DNA from: Hemicentrotus pulcherrimus
Lineage: Eukaryota > Echinodermata > Echinoidea > Camarodonta > Strongylocentrotidae
DNA length: 29,500 nt
NCBI GenBank assembly: GCA_003118195.1
Contig: BEXV01001064.1
Coordinates: forward strand, 47,496 to 76,995
Reading direction: 5' to 3'
Under the pieces are notes generated by a model, which saw only the letters and a program-made list of their open reading frames with translations, was not told where the DNA came from and ran no database searches. The first letter of the stretch is position 1; each line of letters begins with the position of its first letter. Below are positions 19,111 to 29,035 of the stretch, piece by piece. The translations under genes and the position numbers were made by a program.

Positions 19111-19300
19111 TCAATGGCCCGAATTCACAAAGCAAGGTTTGAGCTCAGACCAAGGGTTGAGGTCAAACCACCTTTTGTTTCGCCAAACCTCCTTTTGTCC
19201 TTTACAAACCAGGTTTGTAAATAACAAAGGGAGGTTTGGCGAAACAAAAGGAGGTTTGACCTCAAACCTTGGTCTGAGCTTTGTGAATTCGGGCCAATGA
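19111..19300. mobile_element. Foldback element, GGCCCGAATTCACAAAG termini
   Basis: The whole 190 bases form one hairpin: arms of about 90 bases meet at TTACAAACC-A-GGTTTGTAA (19202-19220). The arms match closely, except that the left arm has about 11 extra bases (AAGCAAGGTTT region). Outer ends are TCAATGGCCCGAATTC and GAATTCGGGCCAATGA. The open frames on the minus strand across it are palindrome artefacts. Confidence 0.87.
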
Positions 19301-20389
19301 GTTTTAAGAGCTGGACACCCAACTGGCAACAAAATATTCCAAGCAGCTGCCTTTTCTATGGTTGCACAATAGAATCTACAGGGTCCGAGGTTCGAAGCCG
19401 CCAATATCATTGGAAAGCTTGAGTAGTGATTTTTGTCACAAAGAAATATCCTTAATATTTCACTTTTTATTTGAACTAACAAGGGGTAAATCGAACAGAT
19501 GATAAAATATAAATACCAAAGCCTAATTGTGTCAAGAAATTTGCGTACATTGTAAGATAGCAGCTTTAACTGGTAAAAATAGTAACAATTAAAAGTCCCA
19601 AGACCTGTAATTTGACACTTTTCCGATTACTTACGGCTCACGAAAATAAAAAGTGAATTCGTTCATGTACAGTTCTTTATGATGTGATATGTCAGTTTAG
19701 TACCCACACATGCCCGGTCGAGTAATTTTGATTAATATTTCAAGAAATTTTGCTCCATTTCCTTTCGCTTGCCTCCTGTAAAGGTAAGCACTGTGTACTG
19801 CTCGTATTATCAGACGATGGTAGCGAAAAGTAATTATCATTACAAAAGCATATTTCCCTTTGAAAGTGGCCCGTAAGTTTACAGCTAGGCATGAATCTTG
19901 TGTATACGTATCTGCAAGGAAGATCCAGTTAAGCACATGCCTGACATATTTTCTCCTTACGGCATCGAAGATGGTACAAAGAGAATGAGGTAGAAAGGAC
20001 TCCATCTCTTAAAACTTCTTGATGTACTGGAAACTATGTAATCGTGTATAATGAAGAAATGATAGTTAATTTATGTATAATGATTATGTATTATTTTGAA
20101 AACGCAGAAATAAAAAACAAACAAACAAATATTGACACATCGGTACCATTTAAATTTTACAATCTCTTTCTTAAGTACATGTATATCATAATATCCTTTG
20201 TTTCACAGTTAGGCCATGCTAAAACAATATAGTGTCATAAAGCAGCATGCAATCATGATACCATAAAACGTCAGCACATAACATGAATATAGTGACGCAG
20301 ATATGTATAGATGTATATATTTTGTTATCCCATCACGTTTACAAAAAAGAACAACCACAACAACAACAAAAAAAAACCCGAGAAAAATG
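19301..20389. other. Region without recognised gene
   Basis: AT-rich. The GAGGTTCGAAGCC near 19387 resembles a B-box but has no tRNA structure around it. The minus-strand 19697-20005 frame (102 codons) has no recognisable motif. Confidence 0.45.
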
Positions 20390-20530
20390 ATGAGAGAGAG
20401 GGAGATAGAGAGAGGGGTATAAAAAGATGATTTAACTGTGAGCGTAAGGGAGTTAAAGATTAGGAGAACATGTGGGAATAAGAGAGGGGCGGGTAGAGGC
20501 CGGAAGGGGGTACGGGGGGGGGGGGGGGGG
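20390..20530. repeat. GA-rich stretch ending in a long poly(G) run
   Basis: (GA)n-like sequence followed by purine-rich sequence and a run of G up to the N. Such a G-run commonly ends a sequencing read. Confidence 0.85.
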
Positions 20531-20531
20531 N
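20531..20531. other. Single-N assembly join
   Basis: The N directly follows poly(G). Unlike the other two joins, no duplicated sequence is seen across it. Confidence 0.85.
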
Positions 20532-20630
20532 AAATGTTCCCTGAAAAGCATGGCTCTTCAAATGCCTTAATATTCTAAATATGGCATGTAACATCATACC
20601 AAATCAGGACGGATTTTATGCCACATGTTC

Positions 20631-20800
20631 GTGTAGTCCCATATACATATTTCTGTGTACAGTGATTGTAACTTTACTAAGCCTGTGCCAAATTTCTTTT
20701 CATTTTGATGATTCCCGAACCTTGCAGTACACACCAATACTTATATGCTAACTAATCAACCTGTTCTGCAATCGCATCACCAGAACTCAACTTTATCTTC
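20631..20800. repeat. Dispersed repeat family C, copy 2
   Basis: Matches 10096-10300 in the same orientation, with short deletions. Shared: TTTCTGTGTACAGTG, CCAAATTTCTTTT and AACCTTGCAGTACA. Confidence 0.75.
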
Positions 20801-21349
20801 AAATCGCGGGGAATTATCCCGGCAAGTCTGTTTAGATCAAAGTACGTATTTTTGAATATAACAAGAAGACATCAATCTCATTTTCCTCTGTAATACAAGA
20901 AGCAAGTCGGTTGTCTGGCCATTGTTTTGTCGGGATGTGGGTGAGACTAAAAAGTGAAGGAAAAAAATCATGACGTCATAATACAGAAGACAGGATATAT
21001 TGAGCGCCCAAAGTAAACAGACTAATAAAAGTGTGCTGATGTATAAACCCGATCACTTCAAATCTAATGTCACTTCCAGCGTATGATACACAGGATGTAT
21101 GGTGATATATTTATGAAAACGATCTACATTCATCCATCCATCCATCTACGAGGATCTCTTGGGGTAAAATAATAGACATTATGATTCTTTAATTAAAAAA
21201 AAAAAAATTTAAGGGTTCAGCCCAATCTTCTAAAAAGAGTAAAGAACAACAATCTTGATGAACCAAATAACTCATCAATCATGAAAAAGAAAATGAAAAC
21301 AAAACGAAACGAACAGAAGTAATTCGACATGAGAGAGTTACGAATTGAT
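20801..21349. other. Region without recognised gene
   Basis: AT-rich, with an ATCC tetramer patch near 21130. No exon recognised. Confidence 0.45.
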
Positions 21350-21546
21350 TAAAGCTTATCTGCCATAGTTTACAGGAGGGATTAGACCGCTATGCAAGGT
21401 CACTGGACAGGTGGTTATCTCATCAACTCAGCTCCCAGTTAACATAAGAGAAAGAGGATCATGGGGGACCAATGGTCACCGATTAGGCATTGTTTGTTAT
21501 ATAGAGGGCGCAAGTAGCTACCAGTAGTGCAGTGGGCCTTTAAAGT
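21350..21546. repeat. Dispersed repeat family B, copy 2
   Basis: Direct-orientation partner of 168-358, roughly 80% alike by eye. Starts TTAAAGCTTATC and ends GTGGGCCTTTAAAG. Confidence 0.8.
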
Positions 21547-21815
21547 AAAGTTTTCTGGGTCGTACTAGAAGCATGATAACAAACCTAAGGATCATAAATT
21601 TATTGCCAGCTCGACAAGCGACAGACGTGTGGTTGCCCTGAATCCATTTGATATCGATCTTCTCCGATCAATCGAGGAAAAGGAATCGTCATTAGCTCAA
21701 ACGGAGGGTGAGCAAATCAATATGAGACGTCAATAAATATCATTAACATAAAGGGACAATGAAAGGAGGCCAATTTCTCATACGTGTCAGTGGTTATCTA
21801 TAGGTGTAATTGTTA

Positions 21816-22195
21816 TTAAAGGGATCCCGGAACTTTGTCTTAGATCCTTAAAAAAAAACAACCGTGATTTGTATAGCTCATGCTGAAATGATCATTATAA
21901 ACTTTTAGGTCAGTCAGGAACCCCATGACTTTTACAAGCCGATCTCCTGTCCGATTATGAAGATATTTATGATTGAAAATGGAAATCAAATTTTGCGTTT
22001 TCCAAACGGTGTTCATAACACTACAGTCTATTGGGAAAAACGAGTATGGTAAAAACCGGTCAGTCAAAGGTTTCTACTTTTTTTGAGATACTTCTTGATC
22101 GTTTTAAAGCGCATGTTTAGGGCTTCAATATTACACCATATCACAGATACTGATAACACGTATGGCCGTGCATCTCAGATCTAACATTGTTAATG
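21816..22195 (+). repeat. Dispersed repeat family A, copy 3
   Basis: Begins TTAAAGGGATCCCGGAACTT and ends CATCTCAGATCTAACATTGTT. Same orientation as copy 2. The minus-strand frame across it (21840-22067) parallels a similar frame in copy 2 (18291-18482), with shared peptide pieces such as IDCSVM. The frames carry indels and are probably fortuitous, though a short decayed coding stretch cannot be excluded. Confidence 0.87.
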
Positions 22196-23309
22196 AACCC
22201 TCTCATGTATCATGATTTGAATTCTATTCACATTTGTATCATCAATTTACTTTATAATTTGGTGCTTCGATCTCTTGAAATCAGGACTTGTAATAGTAGC
22301 AGTACACTTTAAAGAATTTGGAGCTGTTCTGATTATTGGAAGCCATTCACAACCCTTTAGGGTGCTCGTGTGAGCTACATAGGTACAGTACCCTAAGTTG
22401 CTAGTAATTTTGCACTAATCCTCTAAAGGGTGCTATTATTAGCACCGGAAGAGCTGGATTCAGCGCTTTTCAAGTGTCTATATACAGACATAAAGCGACA
22501 GTTTTGGTTACACCTATGCAATAAGGGAGACAGGACCGAGACCACGAGTGACTGCACTAGCGGTACAAATGCAGGTGCTCCCTGGCTCAGCATCCAAGAG
22601 GTGCTACTAATTTTACACTAAGAGTGCTGATGAACAGAGACATACGGGTTTGTTATAATAGCACATAGTACGTATTAAATAAGATTCATATACATGTATA
22701 ATTACGTAGAATTCATATCTTATTGTGATTGAAAATGGTTCGAAAATTGTGAGGGGTGTAAATTAAAACACTTACACACTCACTGACCAATATTCCTTCA
22801 CCGGAGAGACGGGATATATTTTAAGGAATGGAATATAAATATAAAGTTCATGACATGAATTTGACTACGGTGTAAAAATAAATGACTTGGCAATTCCGTT
22901 GCCAAGCAACGCATTATTTAAGCGCAAATCGCTAGTACGCATTGTTTGTATTAAACAAAAACTTTTGAATGTGAATAACTAAATGTAACTTGTTCATAGT
23001 GAATAATTGAACTCTTAAGGATTTTTTTTTTCTTCAATTATTTTAATTATTATGACGGAGAAAGTGCACAATCGTCTAGAAGTTAATGGAAATTTTCTAT
23101 GAATGTATTGCTATTATTTTATTGTTCACAAATGCATGCAAAGCGTAACAGTTTTTGAAAGACAATTCCACCCTAATCATGCTTATAAACGTCCTAGAGG
23201 GGTAGTGCTAAAAAGTATCCAATTATCAGGGCACTGGTATTAGGTTAATTTTCTTTCTTTTAACAAAAAACTCACTCTTAGAGCATCACAATCCCAAATA
23301 AAGCCCCTC
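22196..23309. other. Region without recognised gene
   Basis: Contains scattered GGGTGCT/AGGTGCTACTA motifs around 22360-22630 that look like eroded repeats, and otherwise AT-rich sequence. No exon recognised. Confidence 0.45.
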
Positions 23310-23650
23310 TTAAGTGTTGGGAACCCCACAAATTTAAATGCAACATTTCATTTAAAGCACATCATAATGTGAAAGAGTTTAAGACACACTTCTGCAAGGA
23401 TTTTCAAAAAGAAAAGTGTTTGAATTCTAATATTGATTAAAGAATGCAAAATTTAGGTTTTCTGCGTACAACAGAAAAACCCAAATTATGTATTATTTTA
23501 TCAATATTTGTCTTCAAACATATTTCTTGGGGGGGGGGGGTCTTTGCAGAAGTGTGTCTGAAATGACATCCTCTTTCACAATAGGATACAATTAAAGTAA
23601 CACCAAGCCATCAAATTTTTCGGCGAGTTTGGGGCTCCTAACACCTTTAA
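23310..23650. mobile_element. Self-complementary element family F, copy 2 (TTAA-flanked)
   Basis: TTAA at both ends. Termini are TTAAGTGTTGGGAACCCC and GGGGCTCCTAACACCTTTAA. Inner arms: TGTGAAAGAG...GACACACTTCTGCA on the left pairs with TGCAGAAGTGTGTC...CTCTTTCACA on the right, and GGTTTTCTG/CAGAAAAACC closes the centre near 23456-23481. It contains a G12-13 run at about 23529. Non-coding; same plan as 14371-14673. Confidence 0.82.
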
Positions 23651-23983
23651 AGGGGCTTCAAGGATATGTATTGAAAAAAAAATAACTTACTTTTAGAGGA
23701 GCACGCTCCTTATTAAGAGGCCTTTAAATCTATTTATTCTTCACAACCAAAAGGAAGAAAGGAAGTAATTATGTTGATCTCTATAACAGGCTCTGCCTAG
23801 CTAAGTGATTCACACGGTCGGTTAGGGCTTTCACTTTAATTGTTGCAAGTTTGCAAGCTGTCACATCCATCCAAGTGTTTGGGGCTCCAATGTAGCAATC
23901 CTTTCAGATAATATGACTTTGGTAAACAATTACTTTCCTTCCTGATTTTGACTCTCTCAAAACTCCGGATTTTTGTTTTTCAA
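23651..23983. other. Region without recognised gene
   Basis: Short AT-rich gap between families F and A. GTGTTTGGGGCTCCAA near 23875 resembles a lone family F terminus. Confidence 0.4.
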
Positions 23984-24355
23984 TTAACAATGTTAAATCT
24001 GAGATACACGGCCCTAAGAGTTATCAGTGTCTGTGATAAGGTGTAATATTGAAGCCCTAAAAAAATTGCGCTAAAAAAATGATCAAGAAGTGCCTCAAAA
24101 AAGTAAAAATCTTTGAGTGACCGGTTTTACCATACTCGTTTTCCCCAATAGACTGTAGTTATGAAAACCGTTTGGCAAACGGTTTTCAAAATCTGTAATT
24201 TAAATCATAAATATCTTGATAATCAGACAGGCGATCGGCTTGTAAAAGTCATGGGGTTCCTGACTGACCTAAAGGATTACAATTATCATTGCAACATGAG
24301 CTAAATCCAGAATTTTGTTTCAGAAAAATGAGACAAAGTTACCGGATCCCTTTAA
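23984..24355 (-). repeat. Dispersed repeat family A, copy 4
   Basis: Reverse orientation relative to copies 2 and 3. Runs from TAACAATGTTAAATCTGAGA to ACCGGATCCCTTTAA. It contains a perfect 13-base-arm palindrome at 24162-24188 that the other copies lack in full. Confidence 0.9.
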
Positions 24356-25361
24356 TACTAAGTTGGGAAAAGATCCTTTGCTCATGCAGGGTCTTCGTTG
24401 CTGAATACCCTTCCTCGAGACACCCATGATAGCAGATGTTGTTGTTGTTGTAGGTAATTGTTTAATGGCGTTCATTCAATATTGAATATATACGCCATGG
24501 ATATCTTCAATTTTATGAGAAAATCGGTTATACATAAGAAATCTGAGAAAGAAGATATGTTAGGATATGATTAATTAAACAGTAACGCAATTTATTAGGA
24601 GTCTCTGGATGGTTTGCATCTTCGTGTTTCTGCTTTTTTAAAAGTTTAATCTGGTCAGCAGATCAGTTGAAGTGTTAAAAATATAATCATGAATGTATCT
24701 GTTTGATTCGGCGAATGATTAATTCTTACTCATATACTTTTTTTTATATTGCAAACTTTATATGATTTTATTTATTTGCATTAGTGCGCCTTAAGCAATT
24801 GATTTCAAATGAATTTTGCGCCTGACAAATATCATATATCATTATGTAAAAAGAATATAAATACTTGTAATATTTGTGAAATAATTATAGTAATTTATTT
24901 CACAAATATTTAACACGACGTTGGAAAAGTCTCAGGAACGGGATATATTATGAGCCACAAACACTATACCCAAGTATAAGACTCTATTCCTGATCAATAA
25001 CATTATTCATCTAAACTTCCAAAGGCATTTTATTAATTTTCCTTGTCCCTTAAATTTATGCGTCAGGTATCGATTTTCAAGAATATAGGCCAACCATGCC
25101 AGTATTTTGTTTTATGACTGTGCGGTCAAGGCGATATAATACAGGGTTTGAGATGTAAGAAGGATGTGCTTTATTATAACAAACTAAACAAATATCATAT
25201 GCCGCTAAGATTGCTGCAAGAATCCTGTATGAACTACACGCATTAAAAGAAATATATCGATCAAGATTCCTAAAGATGAATTACGTCCTAACCTCGTCAC
25301 TCGAATACACTCTATTAGAACAGGTCATGTTTGAAATAACAATATAAAGAGAGAGAGAATT
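24356..25361. other. Region without recognised gene
   Basis: AT-rich sequence with a TGTTGTTGTTG patch near 24437 and an imperfect inverted AAATATTTGTGAAATAA / TTATTTCACAAATATTTAA near 24868-24912. No exon recognised. Confidence 0.45.
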
Positions 25362-25512
25362 TGCATTTTTTTTCTTTTTTCCTGCTTACTGACTTCCCTG
25401 TGTGGAAATAACTGCAGAGGGTACAAAAACTGTCTCCGCCGGGATTCGAATCCGGGTCTTTGCAATTGGCTTTGTACGCCAAATTATGCCTTAACCACTA
25501 GACCAAGCAGGC
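25362..25512 (-). mobile_element. SINE-like unit: tRNA-derived head, short body, A-rich tail
   Basis: On the minus strand a tRNA-like head (25512-25432) is followed by about 45 bases of unrelated body and then AGGAAAAAAGAAAAAAAA. This head-body-tail order is the usual SINE plan. No reliable target duplication was found; AAAGAGA occurs on both sides but is too simple to count. Only one copy is in the window. Confidence 0.6.
25432..25512 (-). tRNA. tRNA-like sequence, apparent anticodon ACA (probably SINE head or pseudogene)
   Basis: The minus strand reads GCCTGCTTGGTCTAGTGGTT (box A included), an anticodon arm TTGGC-GTACAAA-GCCAA with anticodon ACA (Cys codon UGU), and a B-box/T-arm GGATTCGAATCCCGG. 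The acceptor ends (GCCTGCT and CGGAGAC) pair poorly. ACA is not the normal eukaryotic Cys anticodon (GCA). Both points argue for a tRNA-derived element or pseudogene rather than a working tRNA. Confidence 0.6.
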
Positions 25513-25584
25513 AAAGAGACTGATTGAGTGGTGCTCGGATACGCCAGATACAACCGCTATGGCAGACAGCCTCTCTAATCCAAT

Positions 25585-26112
25585 TTAAAGGTACTATGTC
25601 CCATTTGCAGGCCAAAAAATGAAAAGATTCAATTCCAACGGCATTCGAAATATAATACTAATTTAGAACTTCCCACAAAACGAAAGGGCTTAAAAATGGC
25701 TTTTTAGTGGGAAAATAACGAACATTAGTAACGTTGTCGAATCGACTAAAGTGATTGCAATCAGCTCAGTAATGGTCTGATTTGCAGACCCTTTTACCAA
25801 ATGGTCGTACGTTTTGTGCTTCACAAAGATTTAATCAGTTTAAGTTCGGCCATTAGAAGTGTAGTGGGATAATGATGTAGACAAATGCCCACGTAACAGC
25901 TCATGTTATGTATGTTATTACCCAAGATAAAAATGACAGTCAGTCACTCAATAGTGTCTGACAGTGAAGTCTAGAAGGTGAACGGGTTTCCTTGCATAAT
26001 TTGGATACTAGGACATTGCTAATATTTATATTTCACAGATAGGACATACATGATATATTCATATTTCCTGCAAAGTCTTACAGAGTTTGATGTTGCTTCC
26101 AAAAGGGGCCTA
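25585..26112 (-). repeat. Dispersed repeat family D, copy 3 (most complete)
   Basis: Starts TTTAAAGGTACTATGTCCCA and matches the reverse complement of 4144-4650. Blocks include AGAACTTCC...AACGAAAGGGCTT, TTTAATCAGTTT and CTGACAGTGAAGTCTAGAA. The right end (CTTCCAAAAGGGGCC) lacks the clean inverted terminus seen in copy 1. Non-coding. Confidence 0.82.
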
Positions 26113-26570
26113 GGGGCATATATATAAATACACGTTTATATACATATTATATATCCGATAACAAAACTGATTAAAACAAGAAAAACCCACGAAGATCTAA
26201 ATACATTATTTAATGCCAATTGATATTTTTTTGTCCGATTTTTCGGACTGCAAACACGATTCTCCTTTGGTGGGTTATACAGAAAAGCGGACCTCTCCAC
26301 ACTCATTTTGAGAAGAGAAGAAGAAAAATCGCCTGATGGGACTTTAATATGTGAAAATATGAGGGCTACCATGCCTTTACCCAATACCATCGGTATTTTC
26401 CCCATTTGAATTCCGTGCCAAGCTTACATTTACATTATTTTGCGGTTATTGAGAATCCTGCTCGATTCCGGTAACTTGATATCCGCCTCTGCAATTAGAT
26501 CCTCCTATCCTATTTTATTAAGGGGTTTATCTTTTAAAAAATACTAGTAGGCCTATGCTATATTTAGTTT
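26113..26570. other. Region without recognised gene
   Basis: AT-rich. The minus-strand 26136-26405 frame (89 codons) has no motif I recognise. Confidence 0.45.
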
Positions 26571-26572
26571 GA

Positions 26573-26578
26573 TACATA

Positions 26579-26609
<31 letters not shown>

Positions 26610-26620
26610 ATATATTTATT
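26573..26620. repeat. (TA)n microsatellite
   Basis: A near-pure TA run with GTATATGTATA interruptions. Confidence 0.92.
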
Positions 26621-26643
26621 ATTTTCTTTCAATTGAGTTCTAT

Positions 26644-26678
26644 TTGGGGGGGAGGGCGGGAAAGGAGGGGGAGGGACC
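26644..26678 (+). other. G-run cluster, possible G-quadruplex
   Basis: Five G-tracts of three or more (GGGGGGG-A-GGG-C-GGG-AAAGGA-GGGGG-A-GGG) with short loops meet the usual G4 motif rule. It sits between a TA run and a CTTTC tract. Confidence 0.6.
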
Positions 26679-26694
26679 GAGAACGAAATATTAT

Positions 26695-26835
26695 GTTTTT
26701 GATTTCATTTTCTTTTCGTTTCTTTCTTTTCTTTTCTTTCCTTTCCGTTCCTTTCCTTTCCTTAATTTCCTTTCTTTTGTCATCTTTTCTTTACTTTCCT
26801 TTCCTTTCCTCTCCTGTCCTGTCCTTTCCTTTGCC
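26695..26835. repeat. CTTTC/CCTTT pyrimidine tract ending in poly(A)
   Basis: Imperfect (CTTTC)n on the + strand, ending with an A15 run at about 26839-26854. The Phe/Ser/Leu-rich frames are artefacts. Confidence 0.9.
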
Positions 26836-27042
26836 TTAAAAAAAAAAAAAAAAATCTTATTCATAAGTGAGAAATTTAATTAATTTGATTTTTGGCATTT
26901 CTTGAAAATTCCTAGACCTTCATGTAGCTCAAATGAACAATCCAAGATTTACCTGGGGAATTAAAAAGAAACTATCCTCCTTCTTTTTAGGTAACGTTGT
27001 CGCGATCGTGAACAAATGTTCGGAAGAATTGATGTGATAAAG

Positions 27043-27148
27043 TGAAGGAGAGGGAGAGAGAGAGAGGAAGAGAGATAGAGGGAGAGAGAGAGAGAGAGGG
27101 AGAGAGATAGAGAGAGAGGGGGTGGGAGCGCTGTCACACACACACACG
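27043..27148. repeat. GA microsatellite with a short (CA)n
   Basis: (GA)n with GGGA interruptions, then CACACACACAC at 27135-27147. Confidence 0.9.
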
Positions 27149-28762
27149 AGGCATGCGCAATTATGGGTCTTTTCTCCCCCAGCTAAAGCGTGCATGTCGA
27201 GTATGGAGGAAGATAATTATGATGTCATCGTTCGAATACAGGCGAGAGATTAAGGTGTTTGTGGCTTATTAGCTGTTTCGTTAGTCAGTTACCTATCATA
27301 ATGTTAGGAAAGGGCTCAGGAGCGGCAATGAAAGAACTTCAGTAGCTGGATAAGATGAAGTTCTTTAATACAATATCTATAGCTTCCTAATACCTAGACA
27401 CTCCACCATTCACGGTGTCTTTACCAGCAAACAAGGCTCTGGCACGGATTTCACTCCTTGAATGTCGTTCTACCAAATCTCTCCTTGGTTTTCCGCCAGT
27501 GCAATGTTAGTAATCATCTAAATGAGGGAAAAGTTTCATTCCAGAATTTAATACGGCATCGGTTTCTATTAATGCTCTTGTCATCATCGGCCTAGAGATT
27601 TGTGAATGAACATCGTGGTATCAGGTTTCGATACATCAAGAGCGGGAAATGTTCTTCGTTCGCTGTCTGCATTTTGTTCATTCAAACCCACTGCCACTTG
27701 TCATTCTTTGTAGCGACGGGGAATTTCGTGATTTCTTTCACTGATCGAAAGAAGTCTCATATCACATTGACTTCGCGACTAAATCATCTTTCATACTGGG
27801 ATGTGATTGTGCGAAACTTACTGGACTTAAACTTGCCTATTGAAATATTTGTTTATAGATGTCATATCCTTGGAACGTTTTGATAGCATGTTCAATGTCA
27901 AATAGATCCTTTAATCACCAGTGTATATGTCTCATTTGAACTTCGCCTCGGACTGGAAACATACCGACTAAATCAAACCTTAAAAGCTCGTCAAAGCAGA
28001 ATTAAACTTGTATTTAATCTATGCAATTAGGATCATCATGCAAAGAGGCCTCTATCCAGCGAGATTCGATTTTTAAATAACATTGTTTCCTCTAAATCTT
28101 CCGGGGATTTAATTTCACTCGTGCTGTTTCCTTCCGCTCAAGCAGAACACAACTTTCATGAACTGATCCCTTTTTACATTTGGGCTTGAGTGAGACATAG
28201 TCAATCATTATTTAGACATGCAACGGAAATAAGTCGTCATTCTGCAGTATCATAAAGGACAGATAATATCACCGTGTTACGTGCCACTCAATATCAATTC
28301 AACGATACAGACTCGGACAAGTTTATACAAAGCCCAACTTTTACTCTGTTAGAAGTTTGATTGGTCATTACTACTAGTATATCGCAAAGACATGGACCAG
28401 CGCAACGTTTACATTGGATATACTTGAGGTGGATGAATGAACTACACGCGACTTCAATAACCTATTTCTGCGTTGATCGGGACAAGGACATATTAATATC
28501 TGCTGACTTTTTTATTCAACGTCGAAGTCAAGAGAATATTCATCAAGAATTTTGAGTCATCATGATGTGCCACACGTATTCCTCTTATCTGGTAAGTCCT
28601 TGCACCGGTTCATGGGAATAATTTCTATAAATCTCTATAAATTATTTTTGTATTACTTATTTCCTAAGAAAAGTTGTTTTTTGTTGTACTTGTATATATT
28701 TTGTTAATCTATTCTGGAAAGCGTTTCGATAAGTTTAGATTAGGAGGAAGCAGTAAGGCTTA
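27149..28762. other. Long repeat-poor region without recognised gene
   Basis: The longest stretch of the distal half free of simple repeats and of families A-F. Base composition is more even than its surroundings. Open frames (27602-27883 with 93 codons, 28361-28555) have no domain that I recognise and no convincing splice context. It could be unique intergenic or regulatory DNA, or hold untranslated exons. Confidence 0.45.
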
Positions 28763-29035
28763 TTGCAATTATCATTAGTATTATCAATAGCATCATTATT
28801 TCATATCATCATCATCATCATCATCATTGATGTTATTATTATTTATATTATCGTTATCATTAATATCATTATAATTATTTGTCATCATCATTATCTCCTC
28901 CTCTTTTTCCTCTTCTTCTTCTTCTTCTTCTTCTTCTTCTTCTTCTTCTTCTTCTTCTTCCAGATCTTCGTCTTCTTTTTCAATCTTTTTAATTTCAATT
29001 TCATTTTCATTCTTCTTCATCTTCTTCTTCTTATT
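28763..29035. repeat. TCA/ATT microsatellite followed by (TTC)n
   Basis: (ATC)n and ATT-rich sequence to about 28890, then a near-pure (TTC)n at 28908-28961 and diverged units after it. The acidic minus-strand and Phe-rich plus-strand frames are artefacts. Confidence 0.92.

Noticed and set aside
19380..19400. GAGGTTCGAAGCC as a tRNA T-arm
   Set aside because: Flanks do not fold as a tRNA on either strand.
19111..19482. 123-codon minus-strand frame
   Set aside because: Most of it crosses the foldback palindrome, and the rest has no recognisable domain.
22360..22640. GGGTGCT/AGGTGCTACTA motifs as a tandem repeat
   Set aside because: Similarity is short and spacing irregular; not enough to define a unit.
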